From Apoderus coryli (lineage: Eukaryota; Arthropoda; Insecta; Coleoptera; Attelabidae), in the NCBI GenBank assembly GCA_911728435.2, contig OU452198.1, positions 3,658,001 through 3,722,000 on the forward strand: a stretch of DNA of 64,000 nt. The letters are read 5' to 3'. The notes under the pieces are model-generated. The model had not been told where the DNA came from and ran no database searches. It saw only the letters and a program-made list of their open reading frames with translations. Every line of letters begins with the position of its first letter. Position 1 is the first letter of the stretch. The translations under genes and the position numbers were made by a program. Below, piece after piece: positions 35,405 to 47,171 of the stretch.

Positions 35405-35640
35405 TTATGAAACAAAAACATATTTATCAGTCTGAAACACATTTCTGAGACATCCCGTATAAGATTTAAAAGTCAATTTTTCATTATTTTCACTACGTCG
35501 TCGATTTGCTATCCGAAGGAGTTGCTGTGTAGTCCTTAAATCTTCGGGAGGCCTGGTTACCGTTATATACATTGAAGAAACATTAGTTGTTGTAGTCATA
35601 TTCTCTAACTGTACGAACTGTATTGCCCAAGAAGTTCAGA
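35405..35640 (-). CDS. unassigned open segment, possible exon
   Basis: Minus strand, open from an acceptor-like cgtacag near 35620 to a TAA at 35405. It includes TRPPEDLRTTQQLLRIANRR. No family was recognised. It lies between the two RMDN genes on their strand and could be a missing 3' exon of copy A, but the reading frame after the best acceptor does not fit. Treat as a candidate only. Confidence 0.2.
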
Positions 35641-35869
35641 AATTTCGCGATTTATTTGAATATCCTGAAATCGCAAAATATACAATTATTTAAAAAAATG
35701 GCCGTATTTTTTAAAATGTCAGAGGAAAATGTTGTTTGTATTTTCCTTTTTTACCCATGGACCAATTTGTCCACCAATGACCAATGAATTTGGCGCCCTA
35801 GAGCGACGGTTGTGGGTGGGAGGTCAGTGGTGCCAGAATTTAAGGATTTCCTTCAATATGAAATTTTTG

Positions 35870-38800
35870 TACTAAAATTTTTACGACTGAAGGTCTGGCA
35901 ACACTGGTATGAGTAGGCACAATCGAAAGAGTGAGTCGCAAAGTTTCAAATCATGTGTTTTTTCGGTAAAATATTTTCTAGTCCCGGCCATCCGCCACTG
36001 TTTTGATTTTTGAGGGATATAAAGGGTTTCTGTCACTCTGTTGAAGGAAAGTTGTCAAAAAAAAATCTGGCAACACTGGTATGAGTAGGCACAATCGAAA
36101 GAGTGAGTCGCAAAGTTTCAGATCATGTGTTTTTTTCGGTAAAATACTTTCTTCTGCCGACCACCCGCCACTGTTTTGATTTTTGAAGGATATGAAGGGT
36201 TTCTGTCACTCAGTTGAAGGAAAGTCGTCAAAAAAGTCTGGCAACACTGGTGGGAGTAGGCACAATCGAAAGAGTGAGTCGTAAAGTTTCAGATCATGTG
36301 TTTTTTTCGGTAAAATATTTTCTTGTGCCGGCCACCCGCCACTGTTTTGATTTTTGAAGGATATGAAGGGTTTCTGTCACGCAGTTGAAGGAAAGTTGTA
36401 AAAAAAAAGTCTGGCAACACTGGTGGGAGTAGGCACAATCGAAAGAGTGAGTCGTAAAGTTTCAGATCATGTGTTTTTTTTCGGTAAAATACTTTCTTGT
36501 GCCGGCCACCCGCCACTGTTTTGATTTTTGAAGGATATGAAGGGTTTCTGTCACTCAGTTGAAGGAAAGTTGTCTAAAAAAGTCTGGCAACACTGGCATG
36601 AGCAGGCACAATCGAAAGAGTGAGTCGCAAAGTTTCAGATCATGTGTTTTTTTCGGTAAAATATTTTCTAGTCCCGGCCATCCGCCACTGTTTTGATTTT
36701 TGAGGGATATGAAGGGTTTCTGTCACTCAGTTGAAGGAAAGTTGTCAAAAAAAAGTCTGACAACACTGGTATGAGCAGGCACAATCGAAATAGTGAGTCG
36801 TAAAGTTTCAGATCATGTGTTTTTTCGGTAAAATATTTTCTAGTCCCGGACATCCGCCACTGTTTTGATTTTTGAGGGATATGAAGGGTTTCTGTCACTC
36901 AGTTGAAGGAAAGTTGTCAAAAAAAAGTCTGGCAACACTGGTATGAGCAGGCACAATTGAAAGAGTGAGTCGTAAAGTTTCAGATCATGTGTTTTTCGGT
37001 AAAATATTTTCTTGTGTCGGCTACCCGCCACTGTTTTGATTTTTGAAGGATATGAAGGGTTTCTGTCACTCAGTTGAAGGAAAGTTGTCAAAAAAAAAGT
37101 CTGGCAACACTGGTATGAGCAGGCACAATCGAAAGACTGAGTCGTAAAGTTTCAGATCATGTGTTTTTTCGGTAAAATATTTTCTTGTGCCGGCCACCAG
37201 CCACTGTTTTGATTTTTGAGGGATATGAAGGGTTTCTGTCACTCAGTTGAAGGAAAGTTGTCAAAAAAAGTCTTGAAACACTGGTGGGAGTCGGCACAAT
37301 CGAAAGAGTGAGTCGCAAAGTTTCAGATCATGTGTTTTTTTCGGTAAAATATTTTCTAGTCCCGGCCATCCGCCACTGTTTTGATTTTTGACGCATATGA
37401 AGGGTTTCTGTCACTCAGTTGAGGGAAAGTTGTCAAAAAAAAGTCTGGCAACACTGTTGGGAGTAGGCACAATCGAAAGAGTGAGTCGCAAAGTTTCAGA
37501 TCATGTGTTTTTTTCGGTAAAATATTTTCTAGTCCCGGCCATCCGCCACTGTTTTGATTTTTGAGGGATATGAAGGGTTTCTGTCACTCAGTTGAAGGAA
37601 AGTTGTCAAAAAAAAGTCTGACAACACTGGTATGAGCAGGCACAATCGAAATAGTGAGTCGTAAAGTTTCAGATCATGTGTTTTTTCGGTAAAATATTTT
37701 CTAGTCCCGGACATCCGCCACTGTTTTGATTTTTGAGGGATATGAAGGGTTTCTGTCACTCAGTTGAAGGAAAGTTGTCAAAAAAAAGTCTGGCAACACT
37801 GGTATGAGCAGGCACAATTGAAAGAGTGAGTCGTAAAGTTTCAGATCATGTGTTTTTCGGTAAAATATTTTCTTGTGTCGGCTACCCGCCACTGTTTTGA
37901 TTTTTGAAGGATATGAAGGGTTTCTGTCACTCAGTTGAAGGAAAGTTGTCAAAAAAAAAGTCTGGCAACACTGGTATGAGCAGGCACAATCGAAAGACTG
38001 AGTCGTAAAGTTTCAGATCATGTGTTTTTTCGGTAAAATATTTTCTTGTGCCGGCCACCAGCCACTGTTTTGATTTTTGAGGGATATGAAGGGTTTCTGT
38101 CACTCAGTTGAAGGAAAGTTGTCAAAAAAAGTCTTGAAACACTGGTGGGAGTCGGCACAATCGAAAGAGTGAGTCGCAAAGTTTCAGATCATGTGTTTTT
38201 TTCGGTAAAATATTTTCTAGTCCCGGCCATCCGCCACTGTTTTGATTTTTGACGCATATGAAGGGTTTCTGTCACTCAGTTGAGGGAAAGTTGTCAAAAA
38301 AAAGTCTGGCAACACTGTTGGGAGTAGGCACAATCGAAAGAGTGAGTCGCAAAGTTTCAGATCATGTGTTTTTTTCGGTAAAATATTTTCTAGTCCCGGC
38401 CATCCGCCACTGTTTTGATTTTTGAGGGATATGAAGGGTTTCTGTCACTCAGTTGAAGGAAAGTTGTCAAAAAAAAGTCTGACAACACTGGTATGAGCAG
38501 GCACAATGGAAATAGTGAGTCGTAAAGTTTCAGATCATGTGTTTTTTTCGGTAAAATATTTTCTAGTCCCGGCCATCCGCCACTGTTTTGATTTTTGAGG
38601 GATATGAAGGGTTTCTGTCACTCAGTTGAAGGAAAGTTGTCAAAAAAAGTCTGGCAACACTGGCATGAGCAGGCACAATCGAAAGAGTGAGTCGCAAAGT
38701 TTCAGATCATGTGTTTTTTTCGGTAAAATATTTTCTAGTCCCGGCCATCCGCCACTGTTTTGATTTTTGAGGGATATGAAGGGTTTCTGTCACTCAGTTG

Positions 38801-39355
38801 AAGGAAAGTTGTCAAAAAAAGTCTGGCAACACTGGCATGAGCAGGCACAATCGAAAGAGTGAGTCGCAAAGTTTCAGATCATGTGTTTTTTTCGGTAAAA
38901 TATTTTCTAGTCCCGGCCATCCGCCACTGTTTTGATTTTTGAGGGATATGAAGGGTTTCTGTCACTCAGTTGAAGGAAAGTTGTCAAAAAAAGTCTGGCA
39001 ACACTGGCATGAGCAGGCACAATCGAAAGAGTGAGTCGTAAAGTTTCAGATCATGTGTTTTTTTCGGTAAAATATTTTCTAGTCCCGGCCATCCGCCACT
39101 GTTTTGATTTTTGAGGGATATGAAGGGTTTCTGTCACTCAGTTGAAGGAAAGTTGTCAAAAAAAAGTCTGGCAACACTGGTATGAGCAGGCACAATCGAA
39201 AGACTGAGTCGTAAAGTTTCAGATCATGTGTTTTTTCGGTAAAATACTTTCTTCTGCCGACCACCCGCCACTGTTTTGATTTTTAAAGGATATGAAGGGT
39301 TTCTGTCACTCAGTTGAAGGAAAGTCGTCACAAAAAGTCTGGCAACACTGAAAAG
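35870..39355. repeat. satellite array, about 173-bp monomer, about 20 copies with higher-order repeat
   Basis: Each monomer contains ctggcaacactgg, cacaatcgaaagagtgagtc, tttcagatcatgtgtttttt and cgccactgttttgattttt. Spacing of cgccactg is 173-181 bp. A block of about 861 bp (five monomers) is repeated: 36668-37091 recurs as 37529-37952 with the same variants. Open frames on the minus strand in this array are by-products. It lies between the two RMDN genes, or in the last intron of copy A. Confidence 0.95.
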
Positions 39356-39396
39356 AGTGAGTCGTAGAGTGTTATCCCGTTTGATTCAGTTAGCAT

Positions 39397-39840
39397 CATG
39401 GAGTGGACGAAGCAACGCGCGTTAGCTGTCGAGGCGGATTTTAGTATGCAACTTGCATTTAATATTGCGCTCCGTGGCCGTATTCCTGGTCGGCAGTCGA
39501 TTAACGAACTGTTGATGTACAAAAGAAAAAAACTCGATTTCCAAGAACAGTAAGGAAACCGCAACACATCGACTTGATCTGTTTTGCAATCTCCTAGGTG
39601 CTCTACTTGAAAACATGCTGCTACTGTTGGGTTTTCTGCTGTTTCTATGAGGAGGATCCTCCATGAAGAATCAAGCTTTACTACAAGAACTTAATCCTTA
39701 ATGATTTTGTTGCTTGAGAAATGCTTGACAACGTTAAGTCTATAAACCGTCGATATGCTGCAACGAAACTTCAGAAGTAGATTAACGGAGTGTAATGACA
39801 ATTACGGACGCCACCTGCCTGATATCGTACTTGAAACTGC
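39397..39840 (+). pseudogene. transposase remnant (DUF4817-type helix-turn-helix)
   Basis: Plus-strand pieces in shifting frames: MEWTKQRALAVEADFS, GRIPGRQSINELL, VRKPQHI, SMRRILHEE and, near the end, RNFRSRLTECNDNYGRHLPD. This order (HTH with a PGRxS motif, RTVR-like linker, C-terminal GxHLPD) is that of mariner-related insect transposases with DUF4817. The DDE core is deleted. It abuts the satellite array. Confidence 0.6.
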
Positions 39841-39984
39841 GAGAATATAGACTTTACAAGTTGTACTTGATACTCTTCAAAGAATTAAAGCATTAAATAA
39901 TATTGTAAAAAAGCAATTGAGTGATTTTTAAAAACCCAAATTGGGGAGGAAAAGAGGATTGTTGGAGATGATTCTCCCCCTTAC

Positions 39985-41480
39985 CTTTCGCGTTGTATGT
40001 GTATTCTTTTTAGCTTTCCACAACCAATTGACAGCTGTACCATAATCTTTCATTGCAATATGACACCGGGCAATGAACAATCTATTTTCCTTACTCTCAT
40101 GAACGGACAACTGTTCAGCAATCATAAAATGATCCAAAGCCTCCTGATATGTACTGTTAGGCAGCTCTCCGAATACTGTTTTAGCAGCCATCCTCTTCAA
40201 CCTAAAATTAAGTGTTTTTTCAGGGATTCTTCTACTAATATAGTGGTATTACCAGGGAATTCCTGCTATTTCATAACAAAATCGACCCATCAAGTGATGC
40301 GAACCTTCATCCTTCGGGTCAAGCTCTATTGCCTTCTTGACGTGCCTTTTAAATAAATGCGCATCTTTGAATTGCTCTGATGCCGTCTGTAATTGGCTGC
40401 GACTGCCTACAACGATCGCATACCATTTATGCACTTCAGCACTAGTTGAATCCAACTTCAAAGCCTCAGTACACGCGGTAACACCTAAAAAAACATCAAG
40501 TTCAAACGTGTTAAGCGTTAACTTGTAACGGCATTAAAAAAACTATCACTAGCTGTCATTCACGTTTAGTATACTCTGATATTAAATTCCTACTGGAGAC
40601 AATTGAAGCGTTTTGGCAGGAAAATATCTCAAAAACGTCTGTCAGTCTTTAATTCTGCTGTCTACACCATTACTCAACATAATGTTAAACTACCTTCGTT
40701 AATCCATGTCCTAGCGTTTTCAGTACTGTCAACTTCGAAGAGGATGTGATACGCTTTCCCAAGCTTACACCACACCTGGGCATTATTTGGATATTTCAAT
40801 GTCAGCCCTTTCAAATCCTCTATAACAGTCTTTAAATCATTTATTGAGCCTCTATTGAGCATTTCATCTATGCCTTCAAATATCTGAAATTATGTTAAAT
40901 TTGAAATGGTTAAAACGACAAATTCAAGATTTACTTACTTTCAGAATTGAGGTATCGTCATCAAAAGATTCACAATCGTAGAATTCATCATTATCATTAT
41001 TAATACTCTCGCAAGTGGAGTTGGATTTAACCGAGTCTAGTTTGTCAATAACTCGGCGCCGTCTAATTAAGATAATGCATAACATTACTAGGTATTAGCA
41101 ACAAATGTTCAAGAGAAGAGAATAATTTAATAGGGACAGAAGTTTAAGAGACCTTTTTTTTTAATTAAGCGTGTAGTACTGACCAACGTCACACTGCTTT
41201 TATTTTTTATAGTATAGAAAGTAGAAAAATTGAAATTCCGATTAACCAGTTCAAATATCATTTTACGTACATACCTGTTCTGCTTTTTATCACATTCTTC
41301 TTCCAAGAGTTTATCAAGTTGTGCCCTAACTTCTCTCAATTCTCTATTCAAACTGCTCACATTTTTATTAATTCCATGAACCCTTTGACTTTGTGTAAAC
41401 CCTATTATTAGTCCAGTAATGCCCACAACTAAACTTGCTATGACACCCAACACGAAACCAATGAGATTTGCGTTACTCAT
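39985..41480 (-). CDS. Rmdn: RMDN family TPR protein, copy A (last exon not located)
   Basis: Exons 41480-41275, 41062-40939, 40883-40694, 40484-40253 and 40201-39985, all GT-AG, give 323 residues. Residues 5-28 are a membrane anchor (LIGFVLGVIASLVVGITGL). A short coiled-coil-like stretch follows (VSSLNRELREVRAQLDKLLE). An FFAT-like motif, EFYDCES (95-101), lies in an acidic tract and would bind the ER protein VAP. TPR helices follow (NAQVWCKLGKAYHILFE, EVHKWYAIVVGS, SHHLMGRFCYEIAGIPW, YQEALDHFMIAEQ, GTAVNWLWKAKK). Phases match copy B throughout. The final donor (gtaagg) has no identified partner; reading through adds 18 residues and a stop at 39928. The upstream in-frame Met at 41501 is possible. 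Confidence 0.83.
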
Positions 41481-41502
41481 TTTATTGTTAAAAAGCAACA
41501 AT

Positions 41503-42122
41503 TCGTTAAACTAAAACAAATAGTATTATTAGCTTAACTATCAGGTAATTATTGTTGAAGCACTATCACAGCATTAAGATATATTTATGCTGTGGCACTA
41601 TTAAGTAGGTAGTACATACACAATTATTTATTTTGATAACATTAAGAATTAATTGAAGTTCAAAGACCAGTATAATTTACAGTTTTAACACCATATAACA
41701 GAAAATTATGTTAAGGTATAAAAATAAAAAATTCATGAATATTAACGGTTGTATTGAAATGGGGACTTCACATTCACATAATTAACAAAAAAAAATTATA
41801 AATATAAAAAAATTAATTTCTTAAAAAACAAAACAGTACAAACTTTATAAAATAGGTGGTAGGTAGTAAAAAACACTCACATCATCAACATTCACCTGAT
41901 GTGAGAATATCCTCGAAACTCATTTTGTATTGGTAAATTACTTAATTGAGAAAATAGAACACATAAAACTAAATTTGCATGCGAGCAAATGATATTTGGT
42001 ATCATTAGATATTTCCTTATCGTTTTTAACAAGCAACTATCCAACTAGGTACTCAATGCTACAGTTCTGGATTAAAATTTCCTAGGTATATACCATAAAC
42101 AGTTTTCACTCACATCAATATC
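41503..42122. other. 5' flank of RMDN copy A
   Basis: AT-rich, no gene or element recognised. Presumably contains the copy A promoter. Confidence 0.35.
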
Positions 42123-42188
42123 CAGTGGTGATTTATAAACTTTCCGTTTGCGTTCTGCGCTGCCGTCCACCGTCCGATTTCACCAATG

Positions 42189-42246
42189 GTGAAATCCATC
42201 GGAATCTTATATAATATATATAATATAAGATTTCTGTGGTGAAATC
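42189..42246. mobile_element. micro-insertion (42 bp) with 8-bp target duplication
   Basis: 42197-42238 starts CATCGGAATCTTATAT and ends ATATAAGATTTCTGTG (imperfect inverted repeat). It is flanked by gtgaaatc (42189-42196; 42239-42246). Removing it and one duplicate restores a perfect palindrome centred on caccaatggtg, which shows it is an insertion. Confidence 0.8.
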
Positions 42247-42436
42247 GGACGGTGGACGGCAGCGCAGAACGCAACTTACGTATGGACACATGACAATTTA
42301 TTGGTTGTGTTGCCAGAGGCCGACGGAAAACGGCAGTTTATAAATAAAAGTACGCAACTTGCGTGTGGTGAAATTGGACGGTGGACGGCAGCGCAGAACG
42401 CAAGCGCAAACGCAAAGTTTATAAATCACCAGTTAT

Positions 42437-42776
42437 TAGGGAGTTAAAGTTGTACATGAGACGAGACGTATCTATGCTGACGTAACGGAAATTATTTAGG
42501 ATAACTCAATTGAAAAATCTATGACCAAAAATGAGTTAAAGTTTGATTAGCAACGTAACGCATTTCTCTTAGGTTATGTTTATATTTGTTTAACTCGTTC
42601 GGATACCTCCGGTCATACAATCGAGGATTTCCGGTAGAATGCGTTCTCGTCTGAATGACACGCAAGAGACCGTACGGGATACGTATCCGCAAACGAGATG
42701 AAAAATTCATCTGCGCATGCCTAGCTGTCAATAGATACGTATACGTTCTTGTCTCATGAACAACTTTAACTCCCTA
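42437..42776. mobile_element. MITE with TAGGGAGTTAA termini, second member
   Basis: TAGGGAGTTAAAGTTG and its reverse complement enclose about 340 bp; the same family as 24924-25507. The flanks read ttat on both sides, a possible 4-bp duplication. Confidence 0.65.
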
Positions 42777-43834
42777 TTATAAACTGCCGTTTTCCGTTTG
42801 CGTCGCCCGTCGTTCAACATAATTCAAGTTTATCTTTCTCCGTCGGCCGCTGGCAACACAACCAATAGAAACGCAATAAATTGTCATGTGTCATATGTCC
42901 AATTTGACAGAAATCATATCATCCCGTAAATTCAAATTATTATTTACCCCAATTGTTATTTGCTCCCAGTCCTCATTAAATAATCTATGTTTATATTTAT
43001 GATATTGTATATTATTAGTAAATAATAAGAACCAAAACCGAAAGTAAATAAAAGAATTATAGGTTATGAGTTGAGACAACCGTTGCAAAGTTTATAAATC
43101 ACGATGTAGAACCATAGAAGAAGTAAGCTACGCTAATAGCTTTCTTATTCTGTGGTAGAACTGTAACGGCAAACGACAACGGCAGCGGTGAACGCAAACG
43201 TCAAGTTTATAAATCACCAATTAAGCTGCCTTTTGTGCGAGGGAGATTTAAAGATTCGGGTATTTTGGTATGGAGAGACTTGATGGTGGGGGAATAGCAA
43301 TGTCATTGTCTTTAAAAGACAATGGCAATGTCATGAGACCCTTTTACTGCGGTGGGTATCTGAAGATTCGGTGATTCGGTCTTAATAGTCTTAAAACTTC
43401 GAAAAGCCAACACTAATAAACACGACAGACTAAACACTTTATTATTTAAGGTTAGTAAAGGTATATTAGGTTATTTTTGTTGTTATTTATTTTATTGTTT
43501 TCAACGAAGCCGATCATACCGCATGCGCAAAGTGCAAATATCCGAGAAAACAGAAACTCAAACGAACTTTTGGGAATTTGGCAGTGATGTGCAACGATTA
43601 CTTTTTCAAGTATCGAGTAGATACTGATACTTTATATCGGAGTATCAGATACTTTGTATTCGTTACTTAGTAATCATTAATATAAATACCTATATGTCAT
43701 ATTGGAAATCGGTTTCTTAACAGAGATAAATACGTGACCAAATAAATGGTTTACTATAAAGTATGAAAATGGAAATGAAATTGGTTGATAAAATATAGGA
43801 TTTTTTAAATAGTATACTCGTCTAAAACTAGAAA

Positions 43835-45721
43835 TTAAAATAAATGCGAATTACCATTTAAAAAAACCACCTTTTCTACATTTTTTGGTGTAAGTCTACT
43901 TCTACGTTCCGAAACCACTTGACCTGCTTTTGAAAACACTCGTTCACTTGGAACAGAAGTTGCTGTTACACCTAAGTATTTTTGTGCCAACTTAGCTAAA
44001 TTTGGATACACTGCTTCCCTGGTTTTCCACCATTTGAGAGGGTCATCTTGCCTTTGAATGTTTTGTTCTTCGGCATACTGTTTGCTTTCAATAATTGAAG
44101 CGGCTACTGTCGATGCGTTTTTTGTAATTTTTGCATCAAAACTTTTCCATATTGAATCCTCCGCAACTTTGTTTTTAGTTTCTGACACTGAGGTTCTGTC
44201 AACTTCGAGAGCTTCATTGTTTTTCTTAATGAGCTTTGACATTTCAGCTATTAGAAGTTCTCTCACTTGAATTATTGCATTCTCATCACTAAAACCTTTC
44301 TTTTTAAACCGGGGATCCAAGTAGGTTGCTTTCGCAAGTATAACATTATACTCAATACGATGAAATCTCGTTTTTAAGCCCTGTATCAAATTGTCTTTCA
44401 AGCTCGAAGCAGTTTCATCGTCAACCTGAAGGCTACTTAAGAATTGTTTTAAGCTTTCAATCAAGGGTATTATTTTTGAAACACATACATTTTTGTCAGC
44501 ACTTAGTTCTCTAGTTACTTCCTCGAAAGGTTTTAAAAGGACACAATATTGTTTTAACACTGACCATTCAACTGCAGTAAGTGCCTCAACAGGGTTATGC
44601 AAAATACCAATAGCTGCTTCAAGTGGTAACTGAACTTCCAAAATTCGGCTGAACATAAAATAGGTTGAATTCCAACGGGTTATAACGTCGTTAATTAATT
44701 TTAAGGTTTTGCCAATCATCTGCGTTTGCATTTCTTTAAGTTTTTCTGCTGCCGTAGTACTGCGATGAAAATGCTCTACAATTTTCTTTACTTTTTTCTG
44801 CAGTGGTTGTAATAAAATTAGGGAATCTTGAACCACGAGATTTAAAGTATGGGCCAAACATGGTAGATTTGGCCAGCCAGTTAGCTTTATTGCAGCTGAA
44901 ATGTTTCTTGCATTGTCAGTTATTACAGCTTCTATTTTATTGGCAATATCCCAGTCTTTTAAAATTTGCAATAACATATTTCTAATATTTTCAGCTGTAT
45001 GGCTTTCTTGGAAATGGAAGCAACCCAATAGCAACGATTTTTGTATCCACTCACTATTCACATAATGCGCAGTTACCGCCATGTAGTTTTCAACGGAACG
45101 AGATGTCCAAGTGTCAGATGTGAGAGTTATAAACTCGGCTTCATTCAATAAAGATTTCACATTCAATACAACGTCATCATATTTTTTATTTAGTAAATCT
45201 CGGCTAAAAGTGGTTCTTGATGGTAGTTGATACGAGGGATCTAGGGCAGCTATTAGGGCTTTAAATCCACTATCCTCTACTACAGAAAATGGTTGTAGAT
45301 CTTGTAAAATCATATTTAGGACCATTCCATTTAGCATTTTTGTTCGAGATACAGATGCTGGGCGAACAGGAAAAGCGGTAACTTTGGTTTGGGTAAATTT
45401 GCGTGACGGTACTTTTTCGGCATTTCGAGATTGCATTAACGTAATGTTTGTATTACTATCATCTTCTGCTGGATCACGTGAAGGACCTGCTACAGGTACA
45501 TCCATAGTCATCCTGGTCGATTGAGACTGTGGATGTTTAGAATCTATATCTTCATGGAGTGTAGTGATATGTTTTGCTTTTAAATGTTTTTGTAAATTTG
45601 AAGTAGCGCCACCTTTGTAAGAAAACACACTTTTACAAATATCACACTTAGCTTTTTCACTACTAATTACAGTAAAATGTAACCAAACTTTACTTTTTTT
45701 CCTATCAGACATCGCTATCAA
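43835..45721 (-). CDS. hAT family transposase, BED finger plus dimerisation domain
   Basis: 628 residues without a stop. A BED zinc finger lies at about 12-50 (CDICKSVFSYKGGATSNLQK, then HLKAKH). The RNase H-like core has LTSDTWTSR (first Asp), VITDNARNI (second Asp) and CLAHTLNLVVQDSL with the hAT CxxH motif, followed by TRWNSTYFM. The C terminus carries the hAT dimerisation motif VTATSVPSERVFSKAGQ and RRSRLTPKNVEKVVFL. It resembles ZBED1/Ac-type enzymes, and its length is normal for the group. Start: first Met at 45721; a second at 45712 is equally possible. It is flanked by matching termini and target duplication, so it may be functional or only recently silenced. Confidence 0.93.
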   Translation of the reverse strand: MIAMSDRKKSKVWLHFTVISSEKAKCDICKSVFSYKGGATSNLQKHLKAKHITTLHEDIDSKHPQSQSTRMTMDVPVAGPSRDPAEDDSNTNITLMQSRNAEKVPSRKFTQTKVTAFPVRPASVSRTKMLNGMVLNMILQDLQPFSVVEDSGFKALIAALDPSYQLPSRTTFSRDLLNKKYDDVVLNVKSLLNEAEFITLTSDTWTSRSVENYMAVTAHYVNSEWIQKSLLLGCFHFQESHTAENIRNMLLQILKDWDIANKIEAVITDNARNISAAIKLTGWPNLPCLAHTLNLVVQDSLILLQPLQKKVKKIVEHFHRSTTAAEKLKEMQTQMIGKTLKLINDVITRWNSTYFMFSRILEVQLPLEAAIGILHNPVEALTAVEWSVLKQYCVLLKPFEEVTRELSADKNVCVSKIIPLIESLKQFLSSLQVDDETASSLKDNLIQGLKTRFHRIEYNVILAKATYLDPRFKKKGFSDENAIIQVRELLIAEMSKLIKKNNEALEVDRTSVSETKNKVAEDSIWKSFDAKITKNASTVAASIIESKQYAEEQNIQRQDDPLKWWKTREAVYPNLAKLAQKYLGVTATSVPSERVFSKAGQVVSERRSRLTPKNVEKVVFLNGNSHLF

Positions 45722-45748
45722 TATTTAAATTGAAATAAAAGATAAAAG

Positions 45749-46200
45749 GTTTAGAACACAGATCTAGAAAAGGGGGAGATAAAACTGTTTACATTTCCAA
45801 GCGATCAAACATCATTATTTGCAGATAGCGATAATGCCAAACTTCCGAGGTCATTCCCGCATTGTTTTAAAATACACTATTTTCATACGGCATTTTTTAC
45901 CGTTTTAAAGCAAAATATAACTTAGGTGATGGTACTAATTTTTGTGTATTATAAAACGATATACCCAAGATATTTTTTAGTTACTTTTTTATGAATTTTA
46001 ACATATTCAAAACATATTTCACTAAATTATAATTTATTTATGAAGTACACGTGGCAACTCTGTAAAGCAGAGCAACTTGAATAGTACGCGAAGAATTTAC
46101 TATTTCATTCATTTTTGTAATCAGCCGGTAGTTTGAGCTCTGTTGCCAACTATCCTTTGTATTCGTATTTATTTGCTGTTTCTAGATCTGTGGTTTAGAA
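45749..46200. mobile_element. hAT-like MITE inside the hAT transposon
   Basis: CACAGATCTAGAAA (45757) and its exact complement (ending 46192) are flanked by gtttagaa at 45749-45756 and 46193-46200, fitting nTnnnnAn. 436 bp, no ORF. It lies just upstream of the transposase start, so it could disturb the promoter. Confidence 0.85.
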
Positions 46201-46449
46201 CTACGATGCGACGGGACGCGACGGCTTATTATTATTAGGTGAGACTGGCGAGAGACCGGGAAAAACATTGCATTTTAGTAAGTAATATATACATACTAAC
46301 ATGTTATGAAATATTTTAAAAAGTACCTATATGAACTCTTCTGTTATAAAAGTATACCTCGTTTATTTAGTCTAGCTTATGTTTATATTAACAACATTAA
46401 GTTAAGTGGTTAGAGGCTTGGAAAAGAACGGAATGTGCGGGAAGCGGCA

Positions 46450-46500
46450 GTGTAGATCATAGAAAAAATATATAATATATTACTTATCTATGGTGTAGAT
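46450..46500. mobile_element. micro-insertion (35 bp) with 8-bp target duplication
   Basis: 46458-46492 starts CATAGA and ends TCTATG with an AT-rich centre. It is flanked by gtgtagat at 46450-46457 and 46493-46500. Confidence 0.65.
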
Positions 46501-47171
46501 ATATGCCTTGTAAAGTATACTATACTGAAAATATAAATATAACACTGATTAAACTCCAGTAGTTTAATCCTAAAATATAACTATAGATATTTCTTATTAC
46601 AAACACAACAATAATAAAAGGCCCAATAAATTGCTGAACATAAGATTTATGACGAGTTCGAGCACATTAAAGGGAACCGACAAGGCGCCAAATATCACTT
46701 ATTCAAAATATTAAATAAACAATAGCCGTGCAGTTCATCGCCCCCTGTACAACGCCGCGCAACCAGTACAGTAAGATCCGGTTCCGATTGGTTCATCGAT
46801 GAACTGATACAAGTAAACAGCTGCTGTGTCGAATCTACAACTTTCCTGGCGCGCTACGAATAACGAGTAATCAGTAATCACGTCAAAGGATTCGATTACT
46901 TCGGATATTCACAAGTATCAGATAAAAAGTATCGAGTAGATACTATTCGCCCACCACTAGAATTTGGAGAAACGGAGATTTACCTCTACGCACTGGCGTC
47001 ACGTGATTATGTATATGTAGCATTTTGGCGGATAAATTCTTGTTAGACCCGTTGTCCATGTGTTTATTCCATTATTAATAACTATTACCTATCACAAAAA
47101 CAAAACAGTTTAAACTCTTGTTGTATATATTTACACAATATATTTTCTCGTATTTTTAAATTAAAATAATT

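Larger units (their letters stand above)
42127..43219. repeat. foldback cluster with ggtgatttataaac termini
   Basis: ggtgatttataaac at 42127 and its complement at about 42414-42427 and 43206-43217 bound nested palindromes. The segment gacggtggacggcagcgcag occurs in both orientations, as does acggcagtttata. 42437-42776 is a separate TAGGGAGTTAA MITE, and 42197-42238 a micro-insertion. Confidence 0.7.
43574..46967 (-). mobile_element. hAT transposon, apparently complete
   Basis: The ends CAGTGATGTGC and GCCCACCACTA (inverted, with a few mismatches) are followed inward by gtatcgagtagatact motifs. The 8-bp duplication gaatttgg flanks it exactly (43574-43581; 46960-46967). It carries an uninterrupted transposase gene (43835-45721), a MITE (45757-46192) and a micro-insertion (46458-46492). 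It lies inside a PIF-like element. Confidence 0.9.

Noticed and set aside
36289..39264. Several minus-strand frames with LYDSLFRLCLLIPVLPDFFL
   Set aside because: They are satellite monomers read in one frame and broken at each length change; not a protein family.
21240..39355. Regular repeats as a possible CRISPR array
   Set aside because: Monomers are about 174 bp with no unique spacers between short repeats, and this is a eukaryotic genome; these are satellites.
45757..46192. Possible independent gene between the hAT start and its right end
   Set aside because: The segment is a MITE with exact termini and an 8-bp target duplication and has no ORF.
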